This document shows positions 9,233 to 19,565 of a stretch of DNA of 64,000 nt, piece after piece (within the stretch, counting starts at the first letter, position 1; each line of letters opens with the position of its first letter). The notes under the pieces were generated by a model that saw only the letters and a program-made list of their open reading frames with translations, did no database searches and was not told the origin of the DNA. Both the position numbers and the translations under genes were made by a program. Location: positions 62,001 through 126,000 of the forward strand of contig CAWFFV010000057.1 of the NCBI GenBank assembly GCA_963814985.1, read 5' to 3'. The stretch comes from CAWFFV01 sp963814985. Its GTDB lineage: Bacteria > Chloroflexota > Ktedonobacteria > Ktedonobacterales > Ktedonobacteraceae.

Positions 9233-9952
9233 TCACGATTGAGTGTGCCTGTCCTCTGCTGAGAGTTGGCGAAATTTTCCTCGTCGCTTTACGATCGCGA
9301 ATCCTAGTTGTTGGTAGAGACGTAAAGCTTCAGGATTGTTGCTATTAACATGTAGTATCACCGCCTTTTTCCCTTCTTCTTGCCAGGCTTGCAGAGAGCG
9401 GACTACGAGTGCGCTTCCCAATTTTTGATCTCGCCACTGAGGAGGGACACCTACTTGAATCAAGTAACCATTCTGTCCGAGAGTTGCTTCATCTTCCGCA
9501 TTTGTAACGAATCCTACCGCTTGACCCTGGACCACAGCGAGAAAGGACAAATCAGGTCGGAATAGGGGATTGTCAGAAACCCAGTGAATCCACTCTTCTT
9601 CTTCCCATCCAGGGAAGCCAGGTCGCTCCCGGAATGCTGCTTGATAGATGGTGAAGAACGCATGGATGCTCTGAGCATCCCAGGTGAGGTAGGAAACAAA
9701 AGACGGAGGAGTCACATGAGGTAACGCCAGAGAGAGATCATAGTTCATCACCTCTTCGGCAAAAACCAGCATGAATCCTCTCTCTCTGTAGGAGGCAATG
9801 ATCTTATCAGTTATGTGTTCGCATACAATGTCATCGGGGAATGGGGCGTGATTTTGATGCAAGATATAACCGCCTCCTACAATTTTCGTGACAGGATTAC
9901 CCCCGTATTCAGTCCAATAGTATGTAACCCTCCAAAAAGCGAGCGTGTTCAA
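9233..9952 (-). CDS. GNAT family N-acetyltransferase
   Basis: Acetyl-CoA-dependent acyltransferase with unknown acceptor. The C-terminal GNAT core is clear: the strand LSFLAVVQGQAVGFVTN, the acetyl-CoA loop VPPQWRDQKLGSALV (a Q/RxxGxG/A variant), and the closing NNPEALRLYQQLGF segment. The N-terminal 90 residues look like a remnant or a divergent GNAT repeat. The only start in this frame upstream is TTG 9952, which overlaps the CoA-binding gene by 44 bases, so the N-terminus is uncertain and a truncated gene is possible. Confidence 0.75.
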   Translation of the reverse strand: MNTLAFWRVTYYWTEYGGNPVTKIVGGGYILHQNHAPFPDDIVCEHITDKIIASYRERGFMLVFAEEVMNYDLSLALPHVTPPSFVSYLTWDAQSIHAFFTIYQAAFRERPGFPGWEEEEWIHWVSDNPLFRPDLSFLAVVQGQAVGFVTNAEDEATLGQNGYLIQVGVPPQWRDQKLGSALVVRSLQAWQEEGKKAVILHVNSNNPEALRLYQQLGFAIVKRRGKFRQLSAEDRHTQS

Positions 9953-10367
9953 TTTTTACGCAACGATCTTGCACAAAAATCAGTCCGGCCTCTTGCGCCT
10001 TTTTGCCGGCCTCATCATTGCGAACACCCAGTTGGAGCCACAAGACTTTTGCTCCTATTTTGATGGCCTCATCTGCAATGGCAGGGGTGTCTGCTGGCTT
10101 ACGAAAGACATCAACGATCTCAATTTGCTCACCAGCCTCTTTGGCCTCTGTCAATGAAGCATAAACACGTTTGCCCAGCAGAGTTTTCCCGGCGCGTGGG
10201 TTGATGGGGATGATATCGTAGCCCGCTGCCTGCATATAGATGGCGACAAAGTGACTGGGGCGATACTGGTCGGCTGAGACGCCGACAATAGCGATATGAC
10301 GATACTTTTGCAAGATGTGTAAGCGTTCGTACATATCTGGTGTAAGGGGATCTTGTGAAGTACTCAT
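9909..10367 (-). CDS. CoA-binding domain protein (YccU type)
   Basis: A 152-residue Rossmann-fold protein of the CoA_binding_2 family, whose biological role is not settled. The signature HIAIVGVSADQYRPSHFVAIY is followed by IIPINPRAGKTLLGKRVYASL, and the conserved VLWLQLGVRNDEA segment sits near residue 110. Start ATG 10367 follows AAGGAAGGTG and overlaps the MetY stop as ATGA, so translation is probably coupled. In many bacteria this family sits beside sulfur amino acid genes, in line with this context. Confidence 0.85.
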   Translation of the reverse strand: MSTSQDPLTPDMYERLHILQKYRHIAIVGVSADQYRPSHFVAIYMQAAGYDIIPINPRAGKTLLGKRVYASLTEAKEAGEQIEIVDVFRKPADTPAIADEAIKIGAKVLWLQLGVRNDEAGKKAQEAGLIFVQDRCVKIEHARFLEGYILLD

Positions 10368-11692
10368 GCAACACCTTCCTTTGCTGTTTGAGCTGTTGTG
10401 ACGGTCTTGCTCAATGCCTGATCCAGATCCCACAGGATATCCTCAATATTCTCAATGCCTATCGAGAGACGAATCAGATCGGGAGTAACACCGCCCGCTA
10501 ACTGGTTCTCTTCCGAAAGTTGCTGATGTGTTGTGCTGGCAGGATGGATGATCAGGCTACGGGCATCACCGACATTGGCGAGATGTGAGAAGAGTCTCAC
10601 ATTGTTGATGACCGTCTTTCCAGCTTCATACCCACCCTTGACGCCAAAGGTGAAAATAGAGCCGGTTCCACGAGGCAGGTAGCGTTTGGCGAGTTCGTGG
10701 GAGGGATCATCAGGCAATCCTGAGTAGTGTACCCAACTGACGGCAGGATGCTCCTTGAGGAACCTGGCTACCTGTAGCGCGTTCTGGCAATGGCGATCCA
10801 TGCGTAGTGAGAGGGTTTCCAATCCCTGTAAGAGAAGAAATGCGTTGAAGGGGCTGATGCAGGGACCGGTATCACGCAGCGTTTCTACACGTGCTTTCAT
10901 GACAAAGGCAAAATCCCCAAATGTTTCGTAGAAGCGCACGCCATGATAGCCGGGCGAGGGATCAACGATATGCGCAAACTTCCCATTATCCCAGGGGAAC
11001 TTGCCCGACTCGACCAGTACTCCTGCGATAGAGGTACCGTGACCGCCGATGAACTTGGTTGCCGAGTGCACAATAATATCTGCGCCATGCTCAAATGGGC
11101 GGCATAAGTATGGAGTAGCAAATGTGTTATCTATGACCAGTGGCACGCCGGCTTCATGAGCAATATCTGCAACTGCTCGTATATCTAGCACATCTCCGCG
11201 AGGGTTGCCGATTGTTTCCCCGTAGAGTGCACGTGTGCGGGGTGTAATAGCGCGGCGATAGTTTTCCGGGTTCGTGCTATCCACAAAGATGGTATTGATG
11301 CCCCAGGTACGTAGGGTGAGGTCAAACTGGGTGTGTGTACCTCCATATAGACTACTTGAGGAAACAATTTCATCACCCGGACGTAAGAGCGTCATCATGG
11401 TAGTCATCTGGGCTGCCATTCCAGAGGCGGTTGCAACTGCTCCTGTTCCTCCTTCGAGGGCCGCTATACGCTCTTCGAAAGCTGCTGTGGTTGGGTTCAT
11501 GATGCGCGTATAGATATTGCCGAAGCGTTGTAAGGCGAAAAGATGAGCTGCATGATCGGTATCGTCAAAGACAAATGAAGTCGTTTGATAAATAGGGACT
11601 GCTCGTGCTCCCGTTGTTGGGTCTGGTCGTTGGCCGGCATGGATTGATAAGGTGTCGAAGCCAAAGGCGTGATCACTGTCGATTTCTGGCAT
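10364..11692 (-). CDS. metY: O-acetylhomoserine aminocarboxypropyltransferase (homocysteine synthase)
   Basis: PLP enzyme that makes homocysteine from O-acetylhomoserine and a sulfur donor. Recognisable blocks are YTRIMNPTTAAFEERIAALEGG, the PLP phosphate region ASGMAAQ, the aspartate in VIDNTFATPYLCRP, and the Schiff-base lysine in SATKFIGGHGT. The chosen ATG 11692 follows TTGGAGAGGAACACATT and gives 442 residues, normal for MetY; a longer in-frame start at 11770 lacks a better site. It lies 74 bases after the EccC-like gene on the same strand and overlaps the CoA-binding gene by four bases. No SAM or T-box riboswitch was recognised upstream. A thiocarboxylated carrier such as the CysO-like protein 10 kb away could be its donor, but this is speculation. 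Confidence 0.93.
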   Translation of the reverse strand: MPEIDSDHAFGFDTLSIHAGQRPDPTTGARAVPIYQTTSFVFDDTDHAAHLFALQRFGNIYTRIMNPTTAAFEERIAALEGGTGAVATASGMAAQMTTMMTLLRPGDEIVSSSSLYGGTHTQFDLTLRTWGINTIFVDSTNPENYRRAITPRTRALYGETIGNPRGDVLDIRAVADIAHEAGVPLVIDNTFATPYLCRPFEHGADIIVHSATKFIGGHGTSIAGVLVESGKFPWDNGKFAHIVDPSPGYHGVRFYETFGDFAFVMKARVETLRDTGPCISPFNAFLLLQGLETLSLRMDRHCQNALQVARFLKEHPAVSWVHYSGLPDDPSHELAKRYLPRGTGSIFTFGVKGGYEAGKTVINNVRLFSHLANVGDARSLIIHPASTTHQQLSEENQLAGGVTPDLIRLSIGIENIEDILWDLDQALSKTVTTAQTAKEGVA

Positions 11693-11766
11693 AATGTGTT
11701 CCTCTCCAAGAAACATATCTTTCTTTTGATTACATCGTATCATATCCGCTTGCTTTGTACTCTCCT

Positions 11767-14700
11767 TCATAGCAACTCCGAAGAGGCCACCTGCACAAGC
11801 ATTGGTGGATAGCCACGACGTACGAGATAGCCACGACCAGCAGGGAGTATATCAGATGTACTCTGCTTGTGGAGTGCCTGATAGCCATCGGTAGGATCTC
11901 CGCGCATAACCAGCCCTGGACTCTCCATATTTTTCATACTGCGGAAGATAGGATCATAGTTATTGCGCCCAAAATCAATGATGCGCCGTGCAAGCACAAG
12001 ATGGAAACCAATCTCACGTCCAGATTGCAATAACCCTTCGAGTGGATTGAGCGGATTTCCCATCTGTGGTGAGAGCGTCGTAACCATTTCGTAATCGTCT
12101 ACAAACATGAAGTAATGAAGTCCGTTCCAGGGCTGTGGATTGCGTAGTTGCTCCATTGGGAGATCCAGGTTTCTCTGGATGCGTTCCTCAAGTTCATATT
12201 GGAGGAGACTCACATGTTCTGTGACTTCCTCTGGAGTGGTGGCGTAGGTAAGAAGATGCTTGCTGCTGCCGAACTCTTGAAGCGTTTTGCGATAGTCGAT
12301 GAGCAAGAACTGAACTTGCTGTGGAGTGTAGCGCTGTTCAATGCCGCGTAGCCATGTGCGTAGTAGCGTTGTCTTGCCACATTCACCATCTCCTAGAATC
12401 AAAAAATGTGGATCGGAGGAGGTGAGATCTATATACATTGGGCTGAGACGAAATTCCTCCAACCCGATGGGTATTCCGGCATCTGTATCTGATATGGGAA
12501 GTTCCACGCAAAGGTATTTCTTGAGGGAGCACCGGAATTTGTGGCGCTAGTGGTCCCTTCCAGGCCTGACGCATACGTTGTATCAGTTCATCGAGTGCTT
12601 GTTGTAATGGAAGTGGAACCAGCGTTGCTCCTGTCACTGTTGGCCAGGCAGTTTGGAAAAGTAACCTGGATTGGTGTAATCCGCGTCCGGGTGTATCAGT
12701 CGAAAGCATAGCCGCTTGTTTTTTGTCGATCTCTGACTCTTCAGAGTCAATCATGCGCAGTTCCAGACTGGTTCCGATGTTGCTACGTAATCTGGGACGT
12801 ACCTCTAGCCACTGATTTGCGGTGATGATAACATGAATACCATAGGCGAGGCCAGTAGTAACAATGTCCATAATGCTGCTTGCTATATCGGGATCACAGG
12901 TCTCGAAGGCACTTAGCAGCGGGCTGAAGTTATCAATTACCAGGAACACATCGCCGAATTCTTCATTGACAAGTTCACTGCGCTGGCGAAGTTGTCGGTA
13001 AGTTACCATACTCTCAATGCCGTACCTGGCGAAGAGGAGTTCGCGCTCTACAATAATCTGGCGGATTCTGCGTATCAGCCGACGAATTTTTTCACGATCA
13101 GTCTTATCGCAAACTATCCCAATATGCGGTGCCTCTTCAAATATACGCAATAGTCCACCATCCAGATCGATGCCATAGATTTGTACCTCGGATGGTGAGT
13201 GTGTCACCATAAGTGAAGTGATGATGGTACAGAGAAGAATACTTTTCCCTGATTGTGGTCCTCCCACGACAACCATGTGTCCTCCCACTCCTGAGAAATC
13301 AAGCATAACTGGTTCCTGTACCTGCTCGGCAGGCCTGTCAAGCATTCCCAGCGGAATACAGAGAGGCCCAAAAGGTGCTGATGCAGGCCAGGAAGTGCCA
13401 TCCAGATCGCTCTGACCACAATGTAGCAAGACTTCATAGAGTGTTATCAGGCCTTTGAGCGGTGGTTGCCAGACAGGGTGAACATGCCAGCCTGTTGCAG
13501 GCGTTGGTGCTTGTGCGATGCGTGCAATGACCATGTTCATCTCTGTGTATGTCTCGTCAGTATGTATATCTCTGCTTTCATCCGTATGTGCTGGCTGTTG
13601 ATAGGGGATGAGCTTACCTGTGATAGTAAACTTGCGGATGAATGTTGTCGGGTCTACTTGCTGTTGACGGGCAGGTATGTAGGGTGTAGAGATAAGGGCG
13701 GTTTTGAAGGGTATATAAACGTCATCATCGACTTTTAAATAGCCACTTCCGGGCAATGGTGGAAGATAATAGGCATCGGGTTTGCCTGGTGCGGATATGC
13801 TTTCATCGGGTTTGAAGGTCCGCAGGCAGATGCGGTAACGCAGAAGCCCGTCGAGTGACTTTACATGTCTTTCATCAACATGCTGGGTTGAGAGTAGCAT
13901 ATGCATACCCAGGCTCCGCCCAACCTGTCCGAAGCTGGTAAACAGGGCCAGAAATTCCTCGTGATTGGCGATGAGCTGAGCAAACTCATCAATAATAATG
14001 AGAAGATATGGCATAGGTTCCATATCGGGATTCTTGCGCCATTTGGCCTGATACTGTTTGATACTGCTAAGATTTCCGGCGCTACTGAGCATATTTTGGC
14101 GACGCTTCTGTTCATTAAGCAGAGATATGTACATGCGGCTAATGAGCGCCGGGTTATTTTCAAGATTTGTAATGATGCCAGCGACATGTGGTAAGGTAGC
14201 GAAATCTGCAAAGGCTGTGCCAGACTTGAAGTCTACCAGCACAAAGTTGACCATATGAGGGTCATGCGTAAGGGCAAGGCCAGTTACAATGGTACATAGC
14301 AGTTCGCTTTTCCCCGAACCTGTCGCCCCAATGATCATCCCATGTGGTCCAACTCCACCGTCAGCCATCTCTTTCAGATCGAGGATAAGTGCACCATTCT
14401 TTTGTTGTCCGATTGGTATACGCAGCAGTTGTAGCCCTGTGTGGGCATATTGCCAATGTTCAGCCACCTGCAATGTATCAACTGAGGGAATGTTGAGCAG
14501 TTCGAGCAGACGTATATCTTGCGAGAAATCTAATGGGGTATCATCCATATCGACAAGGGTGAGTGGTGCAAGACGACGGGCAATGATCTCGCACTGTCTG
14601 GAGTCAACATCGTCCGGTAAGACAAAATCAAAAGTTTTGCCATCGGGTGCCATCTCTTGATAGGTAAGTTGTGCTCTCCCAACTGTAAGTCTTGCCTGAA

Positions 14701-15722
14701 TTGCCGATGGTTCCTGGTATTGTTCGTCTATGAGTAAAATAATCGTTACACCAAGACGCGCAGGGTGACGTAGCAGTTCCTCCAGTTCCGGCATGTGTGC
14801 CAGTTGTCCTCCTGGGGTGAAGCCGTCCAGCACCAGTATCAGGTGTGGAAGTGGCTGGCTCTGAAAGATGCCCTCTTCAGCCTCTCTAGTTGATTCCTGG
14901 ATAATCTTACTACGGCGCTCCAATTCGGGCTTGATCTGGGTGATAAAGGTTTCCTGGAAGCTATCGATATTATCGGCCAGCAGACAGAGTGGTTCTGCAG
15001 CATCGGTCTGCCCTGTTTTGCTACGGTGCAGGCGGCGGCTATGAGGCAGCCATTTCAGCCAACCCCACTCGGCTCTCGTCTCTGGAGGGAAATATGCTCC
15101 AATACGGACTTCGTGAGGGGCATGGAAGGTTGCAATCTGACAGAGCATCGCCCGTAGCAGACCGTGGGTGGCTGAGTGTGGTCCTATTATGGCCGTCGTT
15201 CCCAGGTTTCGCAGACCGATCACTACAGGCTGTTGCTCGATATGGCTATATTGTGTGAGAAGTCCTCGGACTTCTCGGAGCAGTTCGGGGACATACTTGA
15301 TCTTATCGTTTTGTGCAAACTCAATGGGACAGCACAGGCGAGTCGGTGCAAGTCCCACACGTACCATCAAAAAATCATTGTCCGATGGACGGCGTTCCCA
15401 CAAATGTTGCTTTTGTGTGATAACTTCGATAAGACTGGATAGACCAGGGTAGAGGCGGCGATTCCAGTTATCCTGTGCCTCCTTAATTTCCTGTAGTCGT
15501 ACGCGTTTCTCAGTAAGATACTTCCTATAGTCATTGTGTTGAGCCTGCTGACGTTGTCGGAAGATGTTGGAGAGAAACAACGTTGTTCGTCTGTGATGAT
15601 ACTTGTGGAGGTCCATCGATATTAATTTTGTGATTTGGCAATGGATCAGGGTAGTTTCTCATCGGGCGGAAGAAAATCGTGTTTGACATAGTTGTGATCT
15701 CACTCTTTACTATTTCAGACAT
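11767..15722 (-). pseudogene. EccC/FtsK-like triple ATPase (type VII-like), two frameshifts
   Basis: Relative of the EccC motor of type VII secretion, about 1,318 codons. The start at ATG 15722 reads FFRPMRNYPDPLP, the N-terminal EccC signature, then shifts +1 before 15550 into a long frame. This has two FtsK/SpoIIIE ATPase domains with Walker A motifs GATGSGKS (about 14310-14340) and GGPQSGKS (about 13240-13275) and Walker B LLIIIDEFAQL. Another +1 shift near 12508 leads to the third domain, Walker A GDGECGKTT (about 12371-12396), ending at 11767. All three P-loops are intact. Only about 65 bases separate the N-terminal signature from the YRKYLTEKRVRL region, so the two membrane helices usual for EccC are absent. 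The gene overlaps yukD by 13 bases. Single-base sequence error could explain both shifts. Confidence 0.85.
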
Positions 15723-16132
15723 TGAGTTTTGTGCTGTTGGAAAACTGCGCGTTGTCCTGGTGTGCCCTGACTGTGCCAGCGTACGCCTATTCCTCCTGTT
15801 TGTTTGCTAGGGAGGATTGTTTCTGGTATGAACTGTGTCTTTCGTGTCTCACGTTCACGTTGTGGTAGAGTTCCTATGGATGTCTGTTGTAGTTGCACAA
15901 TTGCTCCATCAGCTATCCCTGCTTCCAGGAGTGTTTGAGTTGTTTTTAGGGGTGTTAATGTGTCCTGAATGCGCAGATGCCATCTGATTGGATGCGCTTG
16001 TGTTGTTCTGGGTAGCTGAGGTATGCAGATATCGACTAATTTGGGGAGGAGATCTTCGACTAGCGTTTCCCCTGGTACTTCAATGTCGATACTGCCCTGG
16101 GTTGTTGTAATAGTGATGAGTAATGTATGCAT
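15710..16132 (-). CDS. YukD/EsaB-like ubiquitin-fold protein
   Basis: Small protein beginning HTLLITITTTQGSIDIEVPGE, followed by LVEDLLPKLVDI and a second strand pair ending in AIVQLQQTS. This is the ubiquitin-like fold of YukD, EsaB and the N-terminus of EccD found in type VII secretion loci. The last 50 residues are a polar tail. It ends inside the start of the EccC-like gene (13-base overlap), which supports a shared complex. A GTG at 16156 could add eight residues encoded by a GTGGACGAA direct repeat, and neither start has a strong ribosome site. Confidence 0.7.
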   Translation of the reverse strand: MHTLLITITTTQGSIDIEVPGETLVEDLLPKLVDICIPQLPRTTQAHPIRWHLRIQDTLTPLKTTQTLLEAGIADGAIVQLQQTSIGTLPQRERETRKTQFIPETILPSKQTGGIGVRWHSQGTPGQRAVFQQHKTQCLK

Positions 16133-16245
16133 CGATACTTCGTCCACTTCGTCCACTTCATTTTAGGCATTTCCAATTCTGGAGGCCCTAAAGATATTAT
16201 ACCTGCTGAACAGTTTTACTGCTTCAAGCCAGATCGCCAGATTGG

Positions 16246-17178
16246 TTATCTTTGCGCTTGTAGTAGATACATAGTCCATGCGCCCAGATCTGGGCATTGC
16301 GCCAGATCGGACGAGTACCATGCCTGATCGAAAAGGTCTCGCAAGCAAGGATGGATGCGCCAGAGAGTACTACGTATCACCTTCAGGCGGTCCTCTAACG
16401 CTGTGCGTGGTTCCTGATCCCAACTTTGAAAGAGGGAGTCGTAGGTGTTTGGTGTGGTGGCTCGTATAAGAGAGCGCCACCAGGTCAACATTTCTGTGAG
16501 TAGGATCGCTCCCGCAAAGCGGTCACCCTCTGGGCGGCAGTTTCCTCGCTGATCCAGGCGAGGATGTTGATAGCCTCGCCATCCTCTACTGGGTTGTGCT
16601 GATAGAGGTGTTCCATGAATGTAAAGCCCCTCGATATCGATTAACTCGACTCGCTTGAAATTTAGAACCATCACATTATCGCCGGCGATATCCGTATGTG
16701 TAAGGTGATGTGCTTCTAAATTCCATAAAACATGAGCTGTCGTCAATGCCAGTTCTAGTGCCTGGGATCGTGTATAGTTTGCGCTGGCTACAGGGTCTGC
16801 CATAAAACCTGTCCAGCTCTGTCCCGTAACCCAGGGCATCAAGACTGCATATTCTAGTGCGGGATAGGTAGCAATGAGTTCGGGATGTGTCGTCTTAGTA
16901 AGACAGTTACGGTGTCCGACAAGAAGACCCGGCTGCTTTAAATAATGTATGAGTATGTTAGTTGCTCGTGCAATATGCGGACCACGGTATCCAACATTTG
17001 TGACTTTTAAGGCCCATAGCGTCTGATCCCGGCGATTCCTCAACTGGTAGGTAGTGGCCTGATTTCTGACGATTTTATGGACATCACCGAAAAGGGTGGG
17101 GTGTGGATGTGGCAAAAACTCGTAGGTATCTAACTCAATAGTGAGTTGCGTTCCCAGAGTTGGACAGAAATCAGTCAT
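16246..17178 (-). CDS. Protein kinase-fold protein of the TerY-P type
   Basis: A 310-residue kinase-like protein. The ATP lysine is in LWALKVTN, the catalytic loop is HTDIAGDNVMV (HxD with downstream Asn), and LIDIEG replaces the usual DFG with the Asp kept. No clear glycine-rich loop is seen. Helical C-lobe features follow, such as GDRFAGAILLTEML. It starts at ATG 17178, which overlaps the PP2C stop as ATGA. A kinase next to a PP2C phosphatase and a TerY-like vWA protein matches the TerY-P triad described in tellurium-resistance-related loci, so a phosphorylation switch acting on this cluster is likely. Membrane helices are absent. Confidence 0.75.
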   Translation of the reverse strand: MTDFCPTLGTQLTIELDTYEFLPHPHPTLFGDVHKIVRNQATTYQLRNRRDQTLWALKVTNVGYRGPHIARATNILIHYLKQPGLLVGHRNCLTKTTHPELIATYPALEYAVLMPWVTGQSWTGFMADPVASANYTRSQALELALTTAHVLWNLEAHHLTHTDIAGDNVMVLNFKRVELIDIEGLYIHGTPLSAQPSRGWRGYQHPRLDQRGNCRPEGDRFAGAILLTEMLTWWRSLIRATTPNTYDSLFQSWDQEPRTALEDRLKVIRSTLWRIHPCLRDLFDQAWYSSDLAQCPDLGAWTMYLLQAQR

Positions 17179-18048
17179 TCCACCGATTCCTCTCTCTCAG
17201 ATGGATATTGCCATTGTAATGCAAGAACTGTCATATCGTCGTTCGTTGGCAATTGCAATAACTGGTGTATGCGTGCTTGTAATGCTCCATCATCGAGGTG
17301 TCCTAATTCTTTTGCGATTCCATTGAGTCCATCGGTATGGATAATCATGCGACCATGAACTGCCAGGGGAAGCTGAAGCATGGCGAGTCTTCCACGACGC
17401 CCGCGTACGGTTGACCACCGATGGCTATCATTGCCATGATCTCCCAGAACAGTGTATGTGCTTGTGGTGACAAACAATTGCGCTGTGACATTGCCCATCC
17501 AACAGAAGATAGCTGAGATTGGTTGTGAGGATGTGTCTTTTGCATAATCGACCCTTCCACCAAAGAAGACGGTTTCACTGCCATGTATCTCCCGATGTTC
17601 TGCAATAACTTCTTGCATCATGGTAGATGCTTCAGAAGGTAGAGGGAATTGTTGTAATATGTGTTGACCGTTCTGTGCCCAGTTATCAAGCTGAGTTTCC
17701 AGGATCATAGTAAGGCGAGATATATTGTCGGTAATGTCAGACAAGGATTGCAGCCAGCCGATAAGGTGTGTGGTGAGATAACTGGCGGCAAAGTCACCTT
17801 TGTAAGAGCTACCGACACCATCACAGACACAAAAAGAGAGCGAAGACCCATCTCGATGATATGCGACGGCGGCATAATCCTGGTTTGGTAGAGAATTCTA
17901 CTTGTGCTTCCAGGCTCCGTGCGGAAAGGAGACGAATGATCATGTTTTCGTGAAGAGAGGTAGACTGAAATAGATCTGTATCCTGATTTGTCTCGATAAT
18001 AAGTTGTTGGCTCTGCTTGCTATTACCGTCAGGCATTGTATTGCTCAT
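17175..18048 (-). pseudogene. PP2C-type Ser/Thr phosphatase, one frameshift
   Basis: Metal-dependent phosphatase of about 290 residues once one base is discounted. The first 54 codons (from ATG 18048, after AAGGATACG) lead to EFST. One extra base in the TTT at 17884-17886 (AAA on the coding strand) moves the frame, and the core then continues: NQDYAAVAY, CVCDGVGSS (metal-binding Asp), GDFAASYLTTHLIG, later HTDGL and the closing NDDMTVLAL metal Asp. All key motifs are present in the repaired reading. It lies 13 bases after the vWA gene and overlaps the kinase gene by four bases, so the three are one operon. The frameshift may be a sequencing error. Confidence 0.8.
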
Positions 18049-18061
18049 TTTTAACGTATCC

Positions 18062-18835
18062 TTACAATTGTGTTGCGGAAGAGGCAGCCAGCGCTAACCG
18101 GATGAGTTCGCTATGGACCCCCGGAAAGAAGAGTGCTGCCCCCTTCTGTAACTGGTAGTTCGCGGATCTATTGATGTTTTGGCGGTAGCTTTCAGGTAGG
18201 GACGAAGAGAGAGTATATAAGCGTCTGGCATACTCGTCGGTTAACTCTTTTGCCTTGAGAATACCGCCCCATTGCTGCCAACTCCTGGGTGGTTTGCGTA
18301 GCATCTCCTCCGCTATCAATACATTTTCTACCAGCACAGAGCCATCATCGACGCTCATCGTACGGATACGCTGAACAATTGGTGAGGGGTCCTGTGTTGT
18401 ACAAAGGGCATCCGTCAGGTGACAGACGAGCGGAGCCGGACAATTCTTATAGGCATGTAGTTGCTTTTGGAGGAGATGCTCTACCATTGTAAATCCTGCG
18501 GCAGTATCTGTCGCATATCCTCCTGCACTCAGGTCCGGAGGACCTCCCGCACGCATCAACTCTGGTAATGTACGAATACCATTCAAGAGATCAAGTACTG
18601 TTGTGCTATATGCGAACATTGCCACATGATAGCGTGACTGTACTTTGTTATCACGCATAGAATGCAGTACCAGGCCTTTGATAGCCTCTCGTAAGGCCTG
18701 GTTGACTAACTCTATCTTGGTTGTGGAAAGTGTTGGTCCACATGGTTCGTTCATGGAATCGCTAGCATCAATAAGATAAATCACTAATGCTGGCGTCAGC
18801 CGCGTTGCTGGTTGTGTATACTTTGTCATATCCAT
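18062..18835 (-). CDS. TerY-like von Willebrand factor A protein
   Basis: A 257-residue vWA protein without signal peptide. The metal-ion-dependent adhesion site is complete in appearance: DASDSM at 23-28, a threonine in YATDTAAG, and an aspartate in HLTDAL. TerY-type proteins have this layout and work with kinases and phosphatases. ATG 18835 is preferred to the TTG just before it because GAGGAG lies about nine bases upstream. It is the first gene of the minus-strand cluster vWA, PP2C, kinase, YukD, EccC. Confidence 0.82.
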   Translation of the reverse strand: MDMTKYTQPATRLTPALVIYLIDASDSMNEPCGPTLSTTKIELVNQALREAIKGLVLHSMRDNKVQSRYHVAMFAYSTTVLDLLNGIRTLPELMRAGGPPDLSAGGYATDTAAGFTMVEHLLQKQLHAYKNCPAPLVCHLTDALCTTQDPSPIVQRIRTMSVDDGSVLVENVLIAEEMLRKPPRSWQQWGGILKAKELTDEYARRLYTLSSSLPESYRQNINRSANYQLQKGAALFFPGVHSELIRLALAASSATQL

Positions 18836-19060
18836 CAAAAAGTGCTCCTCTGCTTAAATTTTGCAGGCCTCTATCTTCAGACCCATTCTAGCATATTGAA
18901 TCAGGAAGGGTTTCATTATTTTGGCCAATTTGTGTATATGAAAATAAATATCATGTATTATAATGATAAAGAAGATGAAATTATAAATTTAATATATGTA
19001 AACATAGCAACTTTCGTAACTCTTCAGTACGCCTTCGGCGGCCTTTGAAAAAAAGGGGAA

Positions 19061-19320
19061 CATGAGTCATCCTGAACTTTTGTTTCAAAAGTTCGCAAAA
19101 GCGGGGGTCCAGGGGGCGGCAGCCTCCTGGCGGGGGTTGGGGTGTCCCCAAAACTCTTTTTACTTCTTTTATGCGCCGCCGCAGGCGGCGCGAGGAAAAA
19201 AAGAAATGTTGCGGGGACACCCCGCGCCCCGGTCGAGGGCTGACCGCCCTTGACAATCCCGCTTCTCAAGCCACTTGAGAGTGTGTGAACTCTTGTTCGA
19301 AAAATTCGGGATGACTCATG
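19061..19320. repeat. 260-bp palindromic intergenic element
   Basis: Bounded by CATGAGTCATCC at 19061-19072 and its exact complement at 19309-19320. Inside are nested inverted arms: GGGGTGTCCCC near 19139-19149 against GGGGACACCCC near 19213-19223, and a central GC hairpin GCGCCGCC-GCA-GGCGGCGC at 19173-19191. No believable gene lies in it, so it looks like a non-autonomous, MITE-like repeat. The GGATGACTCATGCAAC end with a following TGCCGCAGGCAGTGA hairpin recurs near 48361-48460. The rest of the 18836-19565 interval is AT-rich and must hold the divergent promoters of the vWA and TIR genes. Confidence 0.6.
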
Positions 19321-19565
19321 CAACAGCCTGTGAACTGCCGCAGGCAGTGAGGAATCAAGAAAGAAGAGCATGAGAGATTGAAGAGAGCAATAATTTCCTG
19401 CTATACTATTACCAGATATTTTTTGTTTATCTAACTCGAAGTACAATTTTTTCGGGCACAACTATTGGTCGGGTATGCTCGCCTTATTTCTCCCCTTTCT
19501 CGCCAACCGCGATGGTACCTCAAGAAAAAACTTGTACACGGGATTAACTGCGTGGGAGGTAATTG

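Noticed and set aside
11693..11766. SAM riboswitch or T-box before metY
   Set aside because: The gap after the EccC-like gene is only 74 bases and shows no conserved riboswitch core.
18981..19461. Open frames in the intergenic region before the TIR gene
   Set aside because: They run through the palindromic element, are low complexity (Pro, Arg, Gly) and lack ribosome sites.
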